Shown here: one piece after another, positions 56,190 to 64,000 of the stretch
How the letters are laid out: the number at the start of each line of letters is the position of its first letter
How positions within the stretch are numbered: the first letter of the stretch is position 1
Origin: Aliidiomarina indica
GTDB taxonomy: Bacteria > Pseudomonadota > Gammaproteobacteria > Enterobacterales > Alteromonadaceae
Assembly: GCF_015354615.1 (NCBI RefSeq)
Contig: NZ_JACAVQ010000001.1
Coordinates: 558,001-622,000, forward strand
DNA length: 64,000 bases
Direction: 5' to 3'
The notes under the pieces: model-generated
The model's input: the letters and a program-made list of their open reading frames with translations, nothing else
What the model was told of the DNA's origin: nothing
The model's database searches: none
Made by a program: the position numbers and the translations under genes

Positions 56190-58694
56190 TTATTTTAAGT
56201 TATCTTCAAACAACTTATAGATGCGGCGGTATTGATCCAACCAACTGGATGGTTGCACAAAGCCATGGTCTTCCACTGGGAAGATAGCGGTTTCAAAATT
56301 CTCTTTTTCCAGCTCAATCAAGCGCTGAACTAAGCGCACTGAATCTTGGAAAAATACATTCGCATCAACCATAGGCGCACTAATCAATAAGGCGTCTTCG
56401 AGACCTTCAGCGAAGTAAATTGGTGAACTGCGACGATAGGCAATCATATCGTCCTGAGGTAAGTTCAGGATGTTTGATGTGTAGCCGGTATTGTAATGAG
56501 CCCAATCCGTCACCGGCCGTAACGCCGCACCTGCCTTGAATAAGCCTGGTTCATTAAACAGGGCCATAAAGGTGAGGAAGCCACCGTATGAACCACCATA
56601 AGTGCCCACACGTTCGACGTCTACATTGCGATGCTCACCCATCCAGGCAACCACATCAACAAGATCCTCTACTTCCGGCGTACCCATTTGACGATACACA
56701 GCGGTGCGCCAATCTCTTCCATAGCCGGCAGAGCCACGGAAATCGAGATCGAGAACCACGTAGCCTTGCTGAGTTAACTTACTGTGGAACATAAACTCGC
56801 GGAAGTAATTCGACCAACCTGCATGCGCATTTTGCAAATAGCCTGCACCGTGGATAAAGACAACGGCTGGATAGGGTTCCGCGCGATTTGGGTCAAAATT
56901 ATCTGGAACATACACGCGGCTATAGATGGGATCTTCGACGTGGCTTGAAGGCACCGGTACGATTTCAGGTGCAGGCCAAGGCATCGCCAAAAATTCATCG
57001 GTTACCGTTTCCGTTAACCGCGTTACGGTAGCGCCCGACTCCGTGGTTTGTACATAGAGTTCAGGCGGTAACAATGCGCTACTGTGAGTTAGCAATAAAC
57101 GTGACTCATCCGGGCTAAGGGCATAGCTGGTGATACCTTCAAGGTGCGTTAAACGTTCAACATCGCCACCAGCAACAGGCACTCGGTAAATCTCAAAAAT
57201 TCCCGGATGTTCTTTGTTGGCTTGGAAGTAGAAGGTATCCGCTGCACGATTTAAAGTAACTTGATCCACAAGATAGCGACCTGACGTGACCGCTCGCGTG
57301 GTACCGCGATCTAAATCACGGATATACAAGTGAGAATAATTTGATTCTTCCGACAAAAACCAAATTTGATTGCTGTCAGGCAACCAGTTAAAGGCATTGA
57401 AGTCGCGATTAATCCACGCCTCGTCATGCAAGCGGTGTTGCGACTGTAGTTGGCCTCGGCGTAAATCAACGGTCGCGATCCAACGATCTTTGTTATCCCA
57501 TGCCCGTAACATCATGACCACCGCACTGCCGTCTGCATTCCAGATAATGTTTCCTTCTGGCGCTGACCAGCGCGGCATCACGCCAATAGCACGAGGCTTA
57601 CGCTCACTCACGTAAGTTTCACCGCGGGCCGCGTAGTTTTCCTCACGGACAGAACGCAATACATCTTCGTTCCAACCTGGCAGTGATTCGTAACTTAGTT
57701 CCGATTTCTCACCGGTCGTCAAATCAATTAGGAACAGTTTGTGATGCACAGGTTTTGCATCGGCAACTCGACGGCGCACATCTTGGTTCTCAATGCGTCC
57801 AGTCTCGGTCACGTAACGAGGCATCAGATCACCGTCGTCACGCCAAGTTTGTGGTTCGGTCAGAGCCACAATTAAGCGATCCCCCGTAGGCGCTAAACTT
57901 ACTTCAACGATCTGCTGATTTCGTCCAAGATAGATGGGCGACGGTGCCAGACTCGGGTTTTCTTGCTGCAAACGCTGTTGGTCATCAAAGCGTTCCTGCT
58001 GTATCCGGCGTTGAATACGATTATATTCAATCAGGTCAATTTCTTCCTGCATCAAAATATCCGCAGGATCTTTCACCGGTTTTGGTGCATCTTGTAACTG
58101 CAACGATGCCAATTGCTCGGTAAAGCCAGTCGCCAGGTTCACGGCATAGAAATCGTTGCCCGAGCGGTAGCTTAAGCGACCATCTACAAGGAATTGCACG
58201 TCTGCTTTATTGGCACTGTCCCGCGTGAGTTGCGTAACTGAACCTGTCTCTGTGCTTAGAAGATAGATATTGCGCTCAAAAATATACGCTTTAAGGGTGC
58301 GCTCTTGGTTGTACACACCACTTGCATACGCATGTTGATGCAAATCGGAAAGAGGCACAGCGGAGCCATTACCACCCTCCGTTAAAGAACGGATAAAACG
58401 GTCACGCTGGGGGCTGCCCTCGCGCTTACGGTCAAATAATACATGGCGTCCATCCCACGACCAATAAGCGTTCTCTGGAGCACGGCCCAGCCAGTCCGGA
58501 TCAGCCATGATTTGTGTCATGGTAATAGGTGCAGTGTTCTCAGCGTAATCCTGAGCGCTGATGGTTACCGTTTGTGATGCCATTTGTGGCGTTGTCGACG
58601 CGGTCTGTGATGACCCTTGTGCCAGAGGCTCTGAGCCGGCACACGCGACCGTCATGAGAGCCGCGGCAATGGCTATTGTAATTTTTGTTTTCAT
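56190..58694 (-). CDS. DPP-IV-like S9 peptidase, lipoprotein
   Basis: 834 aa from the ATG at 58694; AAGGAATGCAGGA precedes it. Lipobox VAC after the signal (MKTKITIAIAAALMTVAC, Cys at residue 18). Beta-propeller to about residue 560 (AYWSWDGRHVLFDR, IIWNADGSAVVM), then the hydrolase: Ser in GGSYGGFLTF, Asp in MVDANVFFQDS and His in VEDHGFVQP. Likely removes dipeptides at the cell envelope. An open frame reaches 58742 without a good site. Confidence 0.92.
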   Translation of the reverse strand: MKTKITIAIAAALMTVACAGSEPLAQGSSQTASTTPQMASQTVTISAQDYAENTAPITMTQIMADPDWLGRAPENAYWSWDGRHVLFDRKREGSPQRDRFIRSLTEGGNGSAVPLSDLHQHAYASGVYNQERTLKAYIFERNIYLLSTETGSVTQLTRDSANKADVQFLVDGRLSYRSGNDFYAVNLATGFTEQLASLQLQDAPKPVKDPADILMQEEIDLIEYNRIQRRIQQERFDDQQRLQQENPSLAPSPIYLGRNQQIVEVSLAPTGDRLIVALTEPQTWRDDGDLMPRYVTETGRIENQDVRRRVADAKPVHHKLFLIDLTTGEKSELSYESLPGWNEDVLRSVREENYAARGETYVSERKPRAIGVMPRWSAPEGNIIWNADGSAVVMMLRAWDNKDRWIATVDLRRGQLQSQHRLHDEAWINRDFNAFNWLPDSNQIWFLSEESNYSHLYIRDLDRGTTRAVTSGRYLVDQVTLNRAADTFYFQANKEHPGIFEIYRVPVAGGDVERLTHLEGITSYALSPDESRLLLTHSSALLPPELYVQTTESGATVTRLTETVTDEFLAMPWPAPEIVPVPSSHVEDPIYSRVYVPDNFDPNRAEPYPAVVFIHGAGYLQNAHAGWSNYFREFMFHSKLTQQGYVVLDLDFRGSAGYGRDWRTAVYRQMGTPEVEDLVDVVAWMGEHRNVDVERVGTYGGSYGGFLTFMALFNEPGLFKAGAALRPVTDWAHYNTGYTSNILNLPQDDMIAYRRSSPIYFAEGLEDALLISAPMVDANVFFQDSVRLVQRLIELEKENFETAIFPVEDHGFVQPSSWLDQYRRIYKLFEDNLK

Positions 58695-58754
58695 TCCTGC
58701 ATTCCTTGTAATGGGAATAAGTCTGAAGTTCAGAGTTTTCAACGCTATTTAAGC

Positions 58755-58790
58755 AAAAACGCCCGTAAATGACGAGTCATCACGGGCTAT
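58755..58790 (-). terminator. Terminator of the tyrosine catabolism operon
   Basis: On minus GCCCGTGATGAC-TC-GTCATTTACGGGCGTTTTT, stem of about 12 bp with a small bulge and five T, about 55 bp after maiA. Confidence 0.75.
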
Positions 58791-58843
58791 TTTGAGTGAA
58801 ATGTGCGTTAAATCACCGAAGATTCGAGAATACGCTGTAATTT

Positions 58844-59488
58844 CTATGTGTTTGCATCCACTTGTGCTTCAGGACGCGCTGCAATAAACGCGGGAAGCTC
58901 ATTGAGTGCCGCCGCAATCTGTTGAATTCGCGGGTACTTTGCCATATCAATGCCAAATCGCTCAGCATTGTACACCTGCGGTATTAAACAAATATCCGCC
59001 AACGTCACTTCATCACCCACGCAATAGCGCCCAGCGGTGTCAACTAATCGCTGCTCGAACGCCGTAAACGCCTGCCCTACCCAATGATGAATCCAGTTCA
59101 ACTTAACGTCGTCCGTTTGCTTTAACTCACCTGTGAGAAATTGCAGGATACGCAAATTGGTAATGGGTTGTAAGTCGGCACTCATATCCAGCGCAAGGGT
59201 ACGCACCCGAGCCGCCATCAATGGGTCCGCAGGGATCAATCGCGGCTCAGGACATAGCGCTTCCAAATACTCGATAATAGCGAGTGATTGGTTGAGGTGC
59301 TCCCCTTCTGGGGTGACCAATGTTGGCACTAAACGGGCCGGATTGAGCTGCTGATAAGCGGCGGACTTTTGCTCGCCACCGTCTTTTAGCAAATGTACCG
59401 GCACGGTTAGGTAAGGAATCTGTTTGAGATTCAATGCAATCCGCACTCGGTAACTTGCCGAAGAGCGCCAGTAGCCGTATAACTTCAT
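58844..59488 (-). CDS. maiA: Maleylacetoacetate isomerase
   Basis: 214 aa zeta-class glutathione transferase converting maleylacetoacetate to fumarylacetoacetate. YWRSSASYRVRIALNLK has the SSxxxR active-site motif of the zeta class; NPARLVPTLV and LNQSLAIIEYLEAL bind glutathione; VTLADICLIPQVYNA is in the C-terminal domain. It overlaps fahA by 4 bp and ends the operon. Confidence 0.95.
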   Translation of the reverse strand: MKLYGYWRSSASYRVRIALNLKQIPYLTVPVHLLKDGGEQKSAAYQQLNPARLVPTLVTPEGEHLNQSLAIIEYLEALCPEPRLIPADPLMAARVRTLALDMSADLQPITNLRILQFLTGELKQTDDVKLNWIHHWVGQAFTAFEQRLVDTAGRYCVGDEVTLADICLIPQVYNAERFGIDMAKYPRIQQIAAALNELPAFIAARPEAQVDANT

Positions 59489-60510
59489 GCATCAGGCCCT
59501 GCGTATTTCACAACTTTTTGGTCGATTGCGCCGAAAATACTCTGGCCTTCGCCATCCAGCATTTCGATGCGAATGGTATCGCCAAATTTCATAAAGGGCG
59601 TACTGGGTTTGCCATCACGAATGGTTTCGATCATGCGAATCTCAGCGATACAACTGTAGCCGACACCCCCTTCAGGAACGGCGCTGCCGTGTTCTGTGCC
59701 CTGCTTGTTCGATACTGTGCCTGAGCCAATAATAGTGCCGGCACACAATGGACGCGTTGCCGCTGCGTGCTGTACTAAGCGATCGAAATTAAACGTCATA
59801 TCTTCACCGGCGTTCGGATAGCCAAATAATTCGCCATTGTAAGTAGACCGCAGAGGCAGATGAACTTTCCCGTCTTGCCACGATGCCCCAAGCTCATCGG
59901 GCGTGACCGCGACAGGTGAAAAAACCGAACTCGGCTTGGAGTGGAAAAAGCCGAAGCCTTTTGCCAATTCATTTGGAATTAAACCGCGCAATGACACGTC
60001 ATTCACCAACATCAACAGGCGAATGTGCTGGCGCGCATTTTCGGCCTGAATACCCATAGGTACATCATCGGTGATAATCGCAACCTCACCTTCAAAATCG
60101 ATGCCCCAATCTTCTGAGCCGAGCTCTATATCTTGACGCGGACCAATAAAAGCGTCAGAACCGCCTTGATACATCAGAGGGTCTTCCCAAAAGCTGGGTG
60201 GCATTTCAGCACCACGGGCTTTACGAACTAACTCCACATGATTGACATAAGCACTACCATCAGCCCATTGGAAAGCCCTTGGCAGCGGGCTTTCGCATTG
60301 ACTCTCATCAAACGCCATGTCATCGCTTAATTTGCCGTTATTTAGCGCGATGTACACTTCTTTTAGTTTGCTTTCTAGATCGTTCCAACGATCAATCGCC
60401 ATTTGCATAGTCGCTGCGATTTCAGGAACAGCAACTGCACGGGATAAGTCGCGGCTCACCACAACAAGTTTGCCATCTCGGGTACCGTCACGATACGTGG
60501 CTAATTTCAT
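59485..60510 (-). CDS. fahA: Fumarylacetoacetate hydrolase
   Basis: 341 aa FAA hydrolase-fold enzyme, last carbon-splitting step to fumarate and acetoacetate. MKLATYRDGTRDGKLVVVSRDL at the N-terminus, IDFEGEVAIITDDVP with metal-binding acidic residues, KGFGFFHSKPSSVFSPVAV and GSGTVSNKQGTEHGSAVPEGGVGYSC. It overlaps hmgA and maiA by 4 bp each. Assignment over other FAH-family enzymes rests on the operon. Confidence 0.93.
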   Translation of the reverse strand: MKLATYRDGTRDGKLVVVSRDLSRAVAVPEIAATMQMAIDRWNDLESKLKEVYIALNNGKLSDDMAFDESQCESPLPRAFQWADGSAYVNHVELVRKARGAEMPPSFWEDPLMYQGGSDAFIGPRQDIELGSEDWGIDFEGEVAIITDDVPMGIQAENARQHIRLLMLVNDVSLRGLIPNELAKGFGFFHSKPSSVFSPVAVTPDELGASWQDGKVHLPLRSTYNGELFGYPNAGEDMTFNFDRLVQHAAATRPLCAGTIIGSGTVSNKQGTEHGSAVPEGGVGYSCIAEIRMIETIRDGKPSTPFMKFGDTIRIEMLDGEGQSIFGAIDQKVVKYAGPDA

Positions 60511-61643
60511 TCCTTTTTCTCCTTCCAGCTATTCACGTAGTCTGGATTTTCAACGCTCACTGCCGGCTCGCCCACTTCTAATGAATCGCGCGTATCGAGC
60601 ATGACAGCAACTTCGTCGGTGAATTTCTTTTTATATTCCTGACCTGCTTTAAAGGCCTTCGGGTGCGGACCGTGGGTAAAACCAGCCGGATGGAACGTGA
60701 CCATACCGCGGTCAATATTGTCTCGACTAAAGAAGTCACCCGCATGGTAAAATAGCACCTCATCATAATCGTCGTTGTTATGATAAAACGGCACTTTAAG
60801 CGCACCTGGGTCGCTTTCAATCGGACGTGGTACAAATGTACACACCACAAACCGCTCCGCCACAAAGGTCGTGTGGGCCGATGGTGGCAAATGATAGCGG
60901 TGACTCATTAATGGCCGAATATCCCGCCAATTAATTCGTACTGGGGCTAAGTCACCGTGCCAACCCACTGCATCCAGTGGATTATACGGGAAGGTCACCA
61001 ACGACACTTGACCATGGCGCTTTACTTCAATTTGCCATTCGTCTTCCGAGTACTGGGCTTTAAAAGCCTCATCAATTTCTGGGATATCAAGGCATGCGGG
61101 ATCGAAAATCGCATGATTTCCCACCAGCCCTTTTTCCGGTAATTGGTAGGCACCATTGGTGGCTTCAATCATCAGTAACTGCATGGGCGATGTCGGTTCA
61201 ATGCGCCAGTTCGTGGAACGAGGAATCACAACATAGTCGCCATCCCGCAACGTCAGATGACCATAATCGCAAAAGAGTTCGCCTGCGCCCTCGTGCACAA
61301 AAAGTAAATCATCGCCATCAGCATTACGCGCCAAACGTTTCATCGGCGCATCTAAGTGCCAGATTCGAAACTTGCAATGTGCATTAAAGAGCAAGTTCGG
61401 CGCCGACCAAGGCGACGCCGTATCTGTACCATTGAGCTGGTTAAAATCGAAGCAGCGTGGACGTAACGGCCCTTCCCAATCACTCCAGCCCGTCGGGGCA
61501 TGGGTGTGATGGAAGTGCGTTGCTGGTCCGAAAAAACCACTGCGGCCAGCTTCTCGTTCGTAAATCGCTTCCTTCGGGAAGTCAGCGTGCGCTTGGCGTG
61601 ACGCCGTGCCCACCTGCTTCGGGAAAGAGATCCACTTACGCAT
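60507..61643 (-). CDS. hmgA: Homogentisate 1,2-dioxygenase
   Basis: 378 aa cupin enzyme opening the homogentisate ring to maleylacetoacetate. Conserved GDGDDLLFVHEGAG-like stretch DDLLFVHEGAGELFCDYGHL, DGDYVVIPRST, and the Fe(II) ligands in the C-terminal cupin: FYHNNDDYDEVLFYHAGDFF and GMVTFHPAGFTHGPHP. Shorter than the roughly 430-aa classical HmgA, as in many marine gammaproteobacteria. 8-bp overlap with hppD. Confidence 0.92.
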   Translation of the reverse strand: MRKWISFPKQVGTASRQAHADFPKEAIYEREAGRSGFFGPATHFHHTHAPTGWSDWEGPLRPRCFDFNQLNGTDTASPWSAPNLLFNAHCKFRIWHLDAPMKRLARNADGDDLLFVHEGAGELFCDYGHLTLRDGDYVVIPRSTNWRIEPTSPMQLLMIEATNGAYQLPEKGLVGNHAIFDPACLDIPEIDEAFKAQYSEDEWQIEVKRHGQVSLVTFPYNPLDAVGWHGDLAPVRINWRDIRPLMSHRYHLPPSAHTTFVAERFVVCTFVPRPIESDPGALKVPFYHNNDDYDEVLFYHAGDFFSRDNIDRGMVTFHPAGFTHGPHPKAFKAGQEYKKKFTDEVAVMLDTRDSLEVGEPAVSVENPDYVNSWKEKKE

Positions 61644-62712
61644 CGCTTAATACTCCTCGACGAATCTGATCTTCCTCGATCGACTCGAACAGTGCTTTGA
61701 AGTTACCCTCACCAAATCCTTCGTTACCCTTGCGCTGAATGATCTCGAAAAACACCGGACCAATCACAGTTTTGGTAAAGATCTGCAGTAAAATACCATC
61801 TTTCATGGGCGCGCCATCGATAAGAATGCGCAGGTCACGCAACTCATCAACACTTTCTGAATGACCTTCTACACGCTCATCAATCTTGTCGTAGTAAGTA
61901 TCTGGCGTCGACATAAACTCCATACCACGCTCACGTAAAGTACGCACTGTGTGGTAGATATCGTCGGTAGACATGGCGATATGCTGAATGCCTTCGCCGT
62001 TGTAATCTTTCAAATATTCTTCAATTTGCGACTTGTCATCATGGGATTCATTAATAGGTATACGAATCTTTCCGCAAGGAGAGGTCATGGCGCGGCTCAA
62101 TAATCCGGTCAGTTTGCCCTCGATATCGAAATAACGCACTTCACGGAAGTTACCAATCCGCTCGTAGAAGCCTGCCCACACGTCCATGTTGCCACGGAAT
62201 ACGTTATGGGTGAGATGATCGACATAGTCCATGCCTACTTCGTGGTCATTCATTGACGCTTCCCAGTTGTCATAGAACTGGAAATCCACATCATAAATGG
62301 TTTTATCACCGTAACGGTCAACAAAGTACAGGGCGCTCTCGCCGATGCCATAAATCGCTGGAATATTCAATTCCATGGCGCCAACATCTGGCTTAAATTC
62401 TTTCGCGCCGTTGGCAAGAGCATGGGCCATTGCTTTATTTGCATCAGCCACTCGAAATGCCATTCCGCATACGCTTGGACCATGCTCACGGGCAAAGCTC
62501 TCTGCCTGCGATGATGGCTGCGCATTCACAATGAAGTTAATGTCGTTTTGCTTAAACAACCACACGTCTTTGCGGCGATGTTTAGCAACTTCTGTAAAAC
62601 CAAGTTGGGTGAAAAGCGTTTTAAGCGCATCGATGCCCTTGGCATCTGCCGCTGTGTACTCAACGAATTCAAATCCATCGGTACCTAAAGGATTAATTGT
62701 ATGATCAGTCAT
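61636..62712 (-). CDS. hppD: 4-hydroxyphenylpyruvate dioxygenase
   Basis: 358 aa from the ATG at 62712 (GAGG about 10 bp upstream; a longer frame to 62754 begins with a weaker site). VOC-fold Fe(II) enzyme making homogentisate. Iron ligands: His in DYVDHLTHNV (about residue 165), His in GIQHIAMST and Glu in FFEIIQR. First enzyme of the operon; the 264-bp region upstream has two TyrR-box-like sites. Confidence 0.95.
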   Translation of the reverse strand: MTDHTINPLGTDGFEFVEYTAADAKGIDALKTLFTQLGFTEVAKHRRKDVWLFKQNDINFIVNAQPSSQAESFAREHGPSVCGMAFRVADANKAMAHALANGAKEFKPDVGAMELNIPAIYGIGESALYFVDRYGDKTIYDVDFQFYDNWEASMNDHEVGMDYVDHLTHNVFRGNMDVWAGFYERIGNFREVRYFDIEGKLTGLLSRAMTSPCGKIRIPINESHDDKSQIEEYLKDYNGEGIQHIAMSTDDIYHTVRTLRERGMEFMSTPDTYYDKIDERVEGHSESVDELRDLRILIDGAPMKDGILLQIFTKTVIGPVFFEIIQRKGNEGFGEGNFKALFESIEEDQIRRGVLSDA

Positions 62713-62854
62713 GACGAGTATTCCTCTCTTTATGTGCGATACCCCCGTAGGCATACCGCTTTAGTTATAAGTTCGCACTGTTGTTGTATCGCGAACGGCC
62801 CCATCACGGCTAGGGGGCGCCAATGAAAGTGCGACAGCGTGACACTAAGACATA

Positions 62855-62872
62855 TGTAAACATTAGTTTACT
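62855..62872. promoter_or_regulatory. TyrR-box-like site 1 upstream of hppD
   Basis: TGTAAA-CATTAG-TTTACT fits the TyrR consensus TGTAAA-N6-TTTACA with one mismatch. It lies 143 bp upstream of the hppD start and beside a TyrR-like gene. Confidence 0.75.
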
Positions 62873-62900
62873 TCAGGTGAGAATGCAGCACTTCGGGTTA

Positions 62901-62926
62901 CTTTTGTAAATAAATCATTACAAAAG
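62901..62926. promoter_or_regulatory. TyrR-box-like site 2 upstream of hppD
   Basis: Perfect 9-bp inverted repeat CTTTTGTAA...TTACAAAAG containing TGTAAA-TAAATC-ATTACA (62905-62922), one mismatch to the TyrR consensus. It is 50 bp from site 1, about five helical turns. Confidence 0.72.
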
Positions 62927-62976
62927 CGTTCCGAAGTGGCATGAATTGTGTACGTTGTTACAGCTTGCGTTTCCCA

Positions 62977-64000
62977 CTAACGCTTACGTTGCTTGCCGAT
63001 TCCGTAATCCCGTAGCTTGTTTGCAATTGCTGTGTGGCTTAGCCCCAACTTGCGCGCAAGCTGACGCGTGCTCGGATAGCTTGGATAGAGACGACGTAAT
63101 AAAGTACTTTCAAACCGCTTTACTGCATCCTCCAGACTACCTTCATCCAGATCGATAGCCAATGACTCGGCAATGGCAGGCACGTCGGGCAAATTAATAT
63201 CACTGGGTTCGAGGGTGTCTCGTTCGAGCATAGAGATAGAGCGAAATAGCGTGTTTTCGAGCTGCCGTACATTGCCCGGCCAACTGTATTGGTTTAAATA
63301 ATCTTTGCAGGACGCGGACAGGCGTATCGGTGCACGCTGTAGCTGCTGACAGAACTTCTGGACAAAGTGCTCAGCAAGCAAGAGTACGTCACCCTTTCGC
63401 TCACGCAAGGGTGGCAACTGCAACGATAATACGTTCAGCCGGTAATACAGATCTTCTCGGAAGCTTCCATCCTCAACCCGCTCAAACAGTTCGCCCCGTG
63501 CCAGACAAACAAGACGCACATCGACCGCCACCATTTGTTCTTCGCCAATTCGACGAAAGGTTCCATCTTCCAAGAAGCGCAAGAGCTTCGCTTGCAGCTC
63601 TTGTGACATATCACCGACAGAATCAAGCAGCACAGTGCCGCCATTGGCTTGCTCGAAAATCCCTTTTTTGCCTTGGGGATGGTGATTAAACACGCCGGCA
63701 CCGTAACCAAATAACTCACTTTCTGCCACGTTGTCAGGCAAGGCGCCGCAATTTACCGCCAGAAAAGGCTGCTGACTCCGATTGCCGGCTTGATGGCACG
63801 CCCGCGCTATCAATTCCTTACCAACCCCGGTTTCCCCTTCAATCAACAAAGGCACATCGAGCTGAGCCATACGTTCGGCGTCTTTCACTAAACGCTTAAT
63901 ACTCGCGTGTTGGGTAAGCACATGACTAAAGGGTGATACCGAGCCTGTGTTGCCAGGTCTTGTCGGCATAGGTTCAGATTGACAATGCAAGACTGCACCG
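62977..64000 (-). CDS. tyrR: TyrR-like regulator, N-terminus cut by window edge
   Basis: C-terminal 340 residues; the frame is open to the right edge, so the ACT and PAS domains of TyrR lie outside. AAA+ domain with Walker A GETGVGKELIARA, ESELFGYGAGVFNHHPQGKKGIFEQANGGTVLLD as in TyrR without the GAFTGA loop, and C-terminal TyrR helix-turn-helix PSTRQLARKLGLSHTAIANKLRDYG. Walker B reads VLLDSVGDMS where E. coli has DEIGEMS, so the usual Glu is Ser. Upstream of and parallel to the tyrosine catabolic operon it probably regulates. Confidence 0.88.
   Translation of the reverse strand, partial: GAVLHCQSEPMPTRPGNTGSVSPFSHVLTQHASIKRLVKDAERMAQLDVPLLIEGETGVGKELIARACHQAGNRSQQPFLAVNCGALPDNVAESELFGYGAGVFNHHPQGKKGIFEQANGGTVLLDSVGDMSQELQAKLLRFLEDGTFRRIGEEQMVAVDVRLVCLARGELFERVEDGSFREDLYYRLNVLSLQLPPLRERKGDVLLLAEHFVQKFCQQLQRAPIRLSASCKDYLNQYSWPGNVRQLENTLFRSISMLERDTLEPSDINLPDVPAIAESLAIDLDEGSLEDAVKRFESTLLRRLYPSYPSTRQLARKLGLSHTAIANKLRDYGIGKQRKR

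Overview
The window is a chromosomal segment of a marine gammaproteobacterium. Gene content and order (lrp-ftsK-lolA-rarA-fluC-serS, trxB, aat-infA-clpA-clpS-cspD, yejK-yejL-yejM) are those of Alteromonadales and their relatives. The many secreted peptidases and the complete tyrosine catabolic operon suggest an amino-acid-fed bacterium such as Idiomarina or Pseudidiomarina. The family assignment is an inference from protein resemblance and synteny; no rRNA is present to confirm it.

Layout. 1-6.0 kb (minus strand): the start of pgsA, uvrC, a UvrY/GacA-like regulator with an eroded receiver domain, and a DUF2868/DUF3482 membrane-GTPase pair. 6.2-8.4 kb: tRNA-Ser(UGA), yccA and the sulfur-relay genes tusD, tusC, tusE (no tusB). 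8.4-16 kb (minus): ftsK, lolA, rarA, two overlapping fluoride channel genes and serS, with lrp further upstream. 16-25.7 kb: ald, trxB, aat and infA on plus; clpA-clpS on minus; cspD on plus; yejK on minus; yejL-yejM on plus. Aat, ClpS and ClpA are the bacterial N-degron pathway.

25.9-34.9 kb: a 9.0-kb element inserted in tRNA-Pro(GGG), bounded by a perfect 46-bp direct repeat. It carries a tyrosine integrase, an AlpA-like regulator, a primase-helicase, a probable small terminase and a complete large terminase, plus several unrecognised small genes. No capsid, portal, tail or lysis gene is recognisable. It looks like an intact, compact phage satellite with its own packaging motor. A repeated TGTAGCC/GGCTACA motif occurs at both ends and in the middle. 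A 489-bp non-coding stretch with a G-quadruplex motif and a long AT-rich inverted repeat is a candidate replication origin. The element also appears to bring a replacement terminator for the tRNA gene it occupies. This is the most interesting part of the window.

35-64 kb: housekeeping and secretion genes. These include threonine aldolase, an M13 lipoprotein peptidase, a YgjV membrane protein, two lipoproteins, waaA, a YvcK/CofD-like protein, secreted M14 and S9 peptidases, dcd, apbC, metG, rlmI, hinT, a lipoprotein gamma-glutamyltransferase, a rhombosortase-like protease and a DPP-IV-like lipoprotein peptidase. The window ends with an overlapping operon for tyrosine catabolism (hppD-hmgA-fahA-maiA) preceded by two TyrR-box-like sites and the C-terminal part of a TyrR-like regulator that runs off the right edge.
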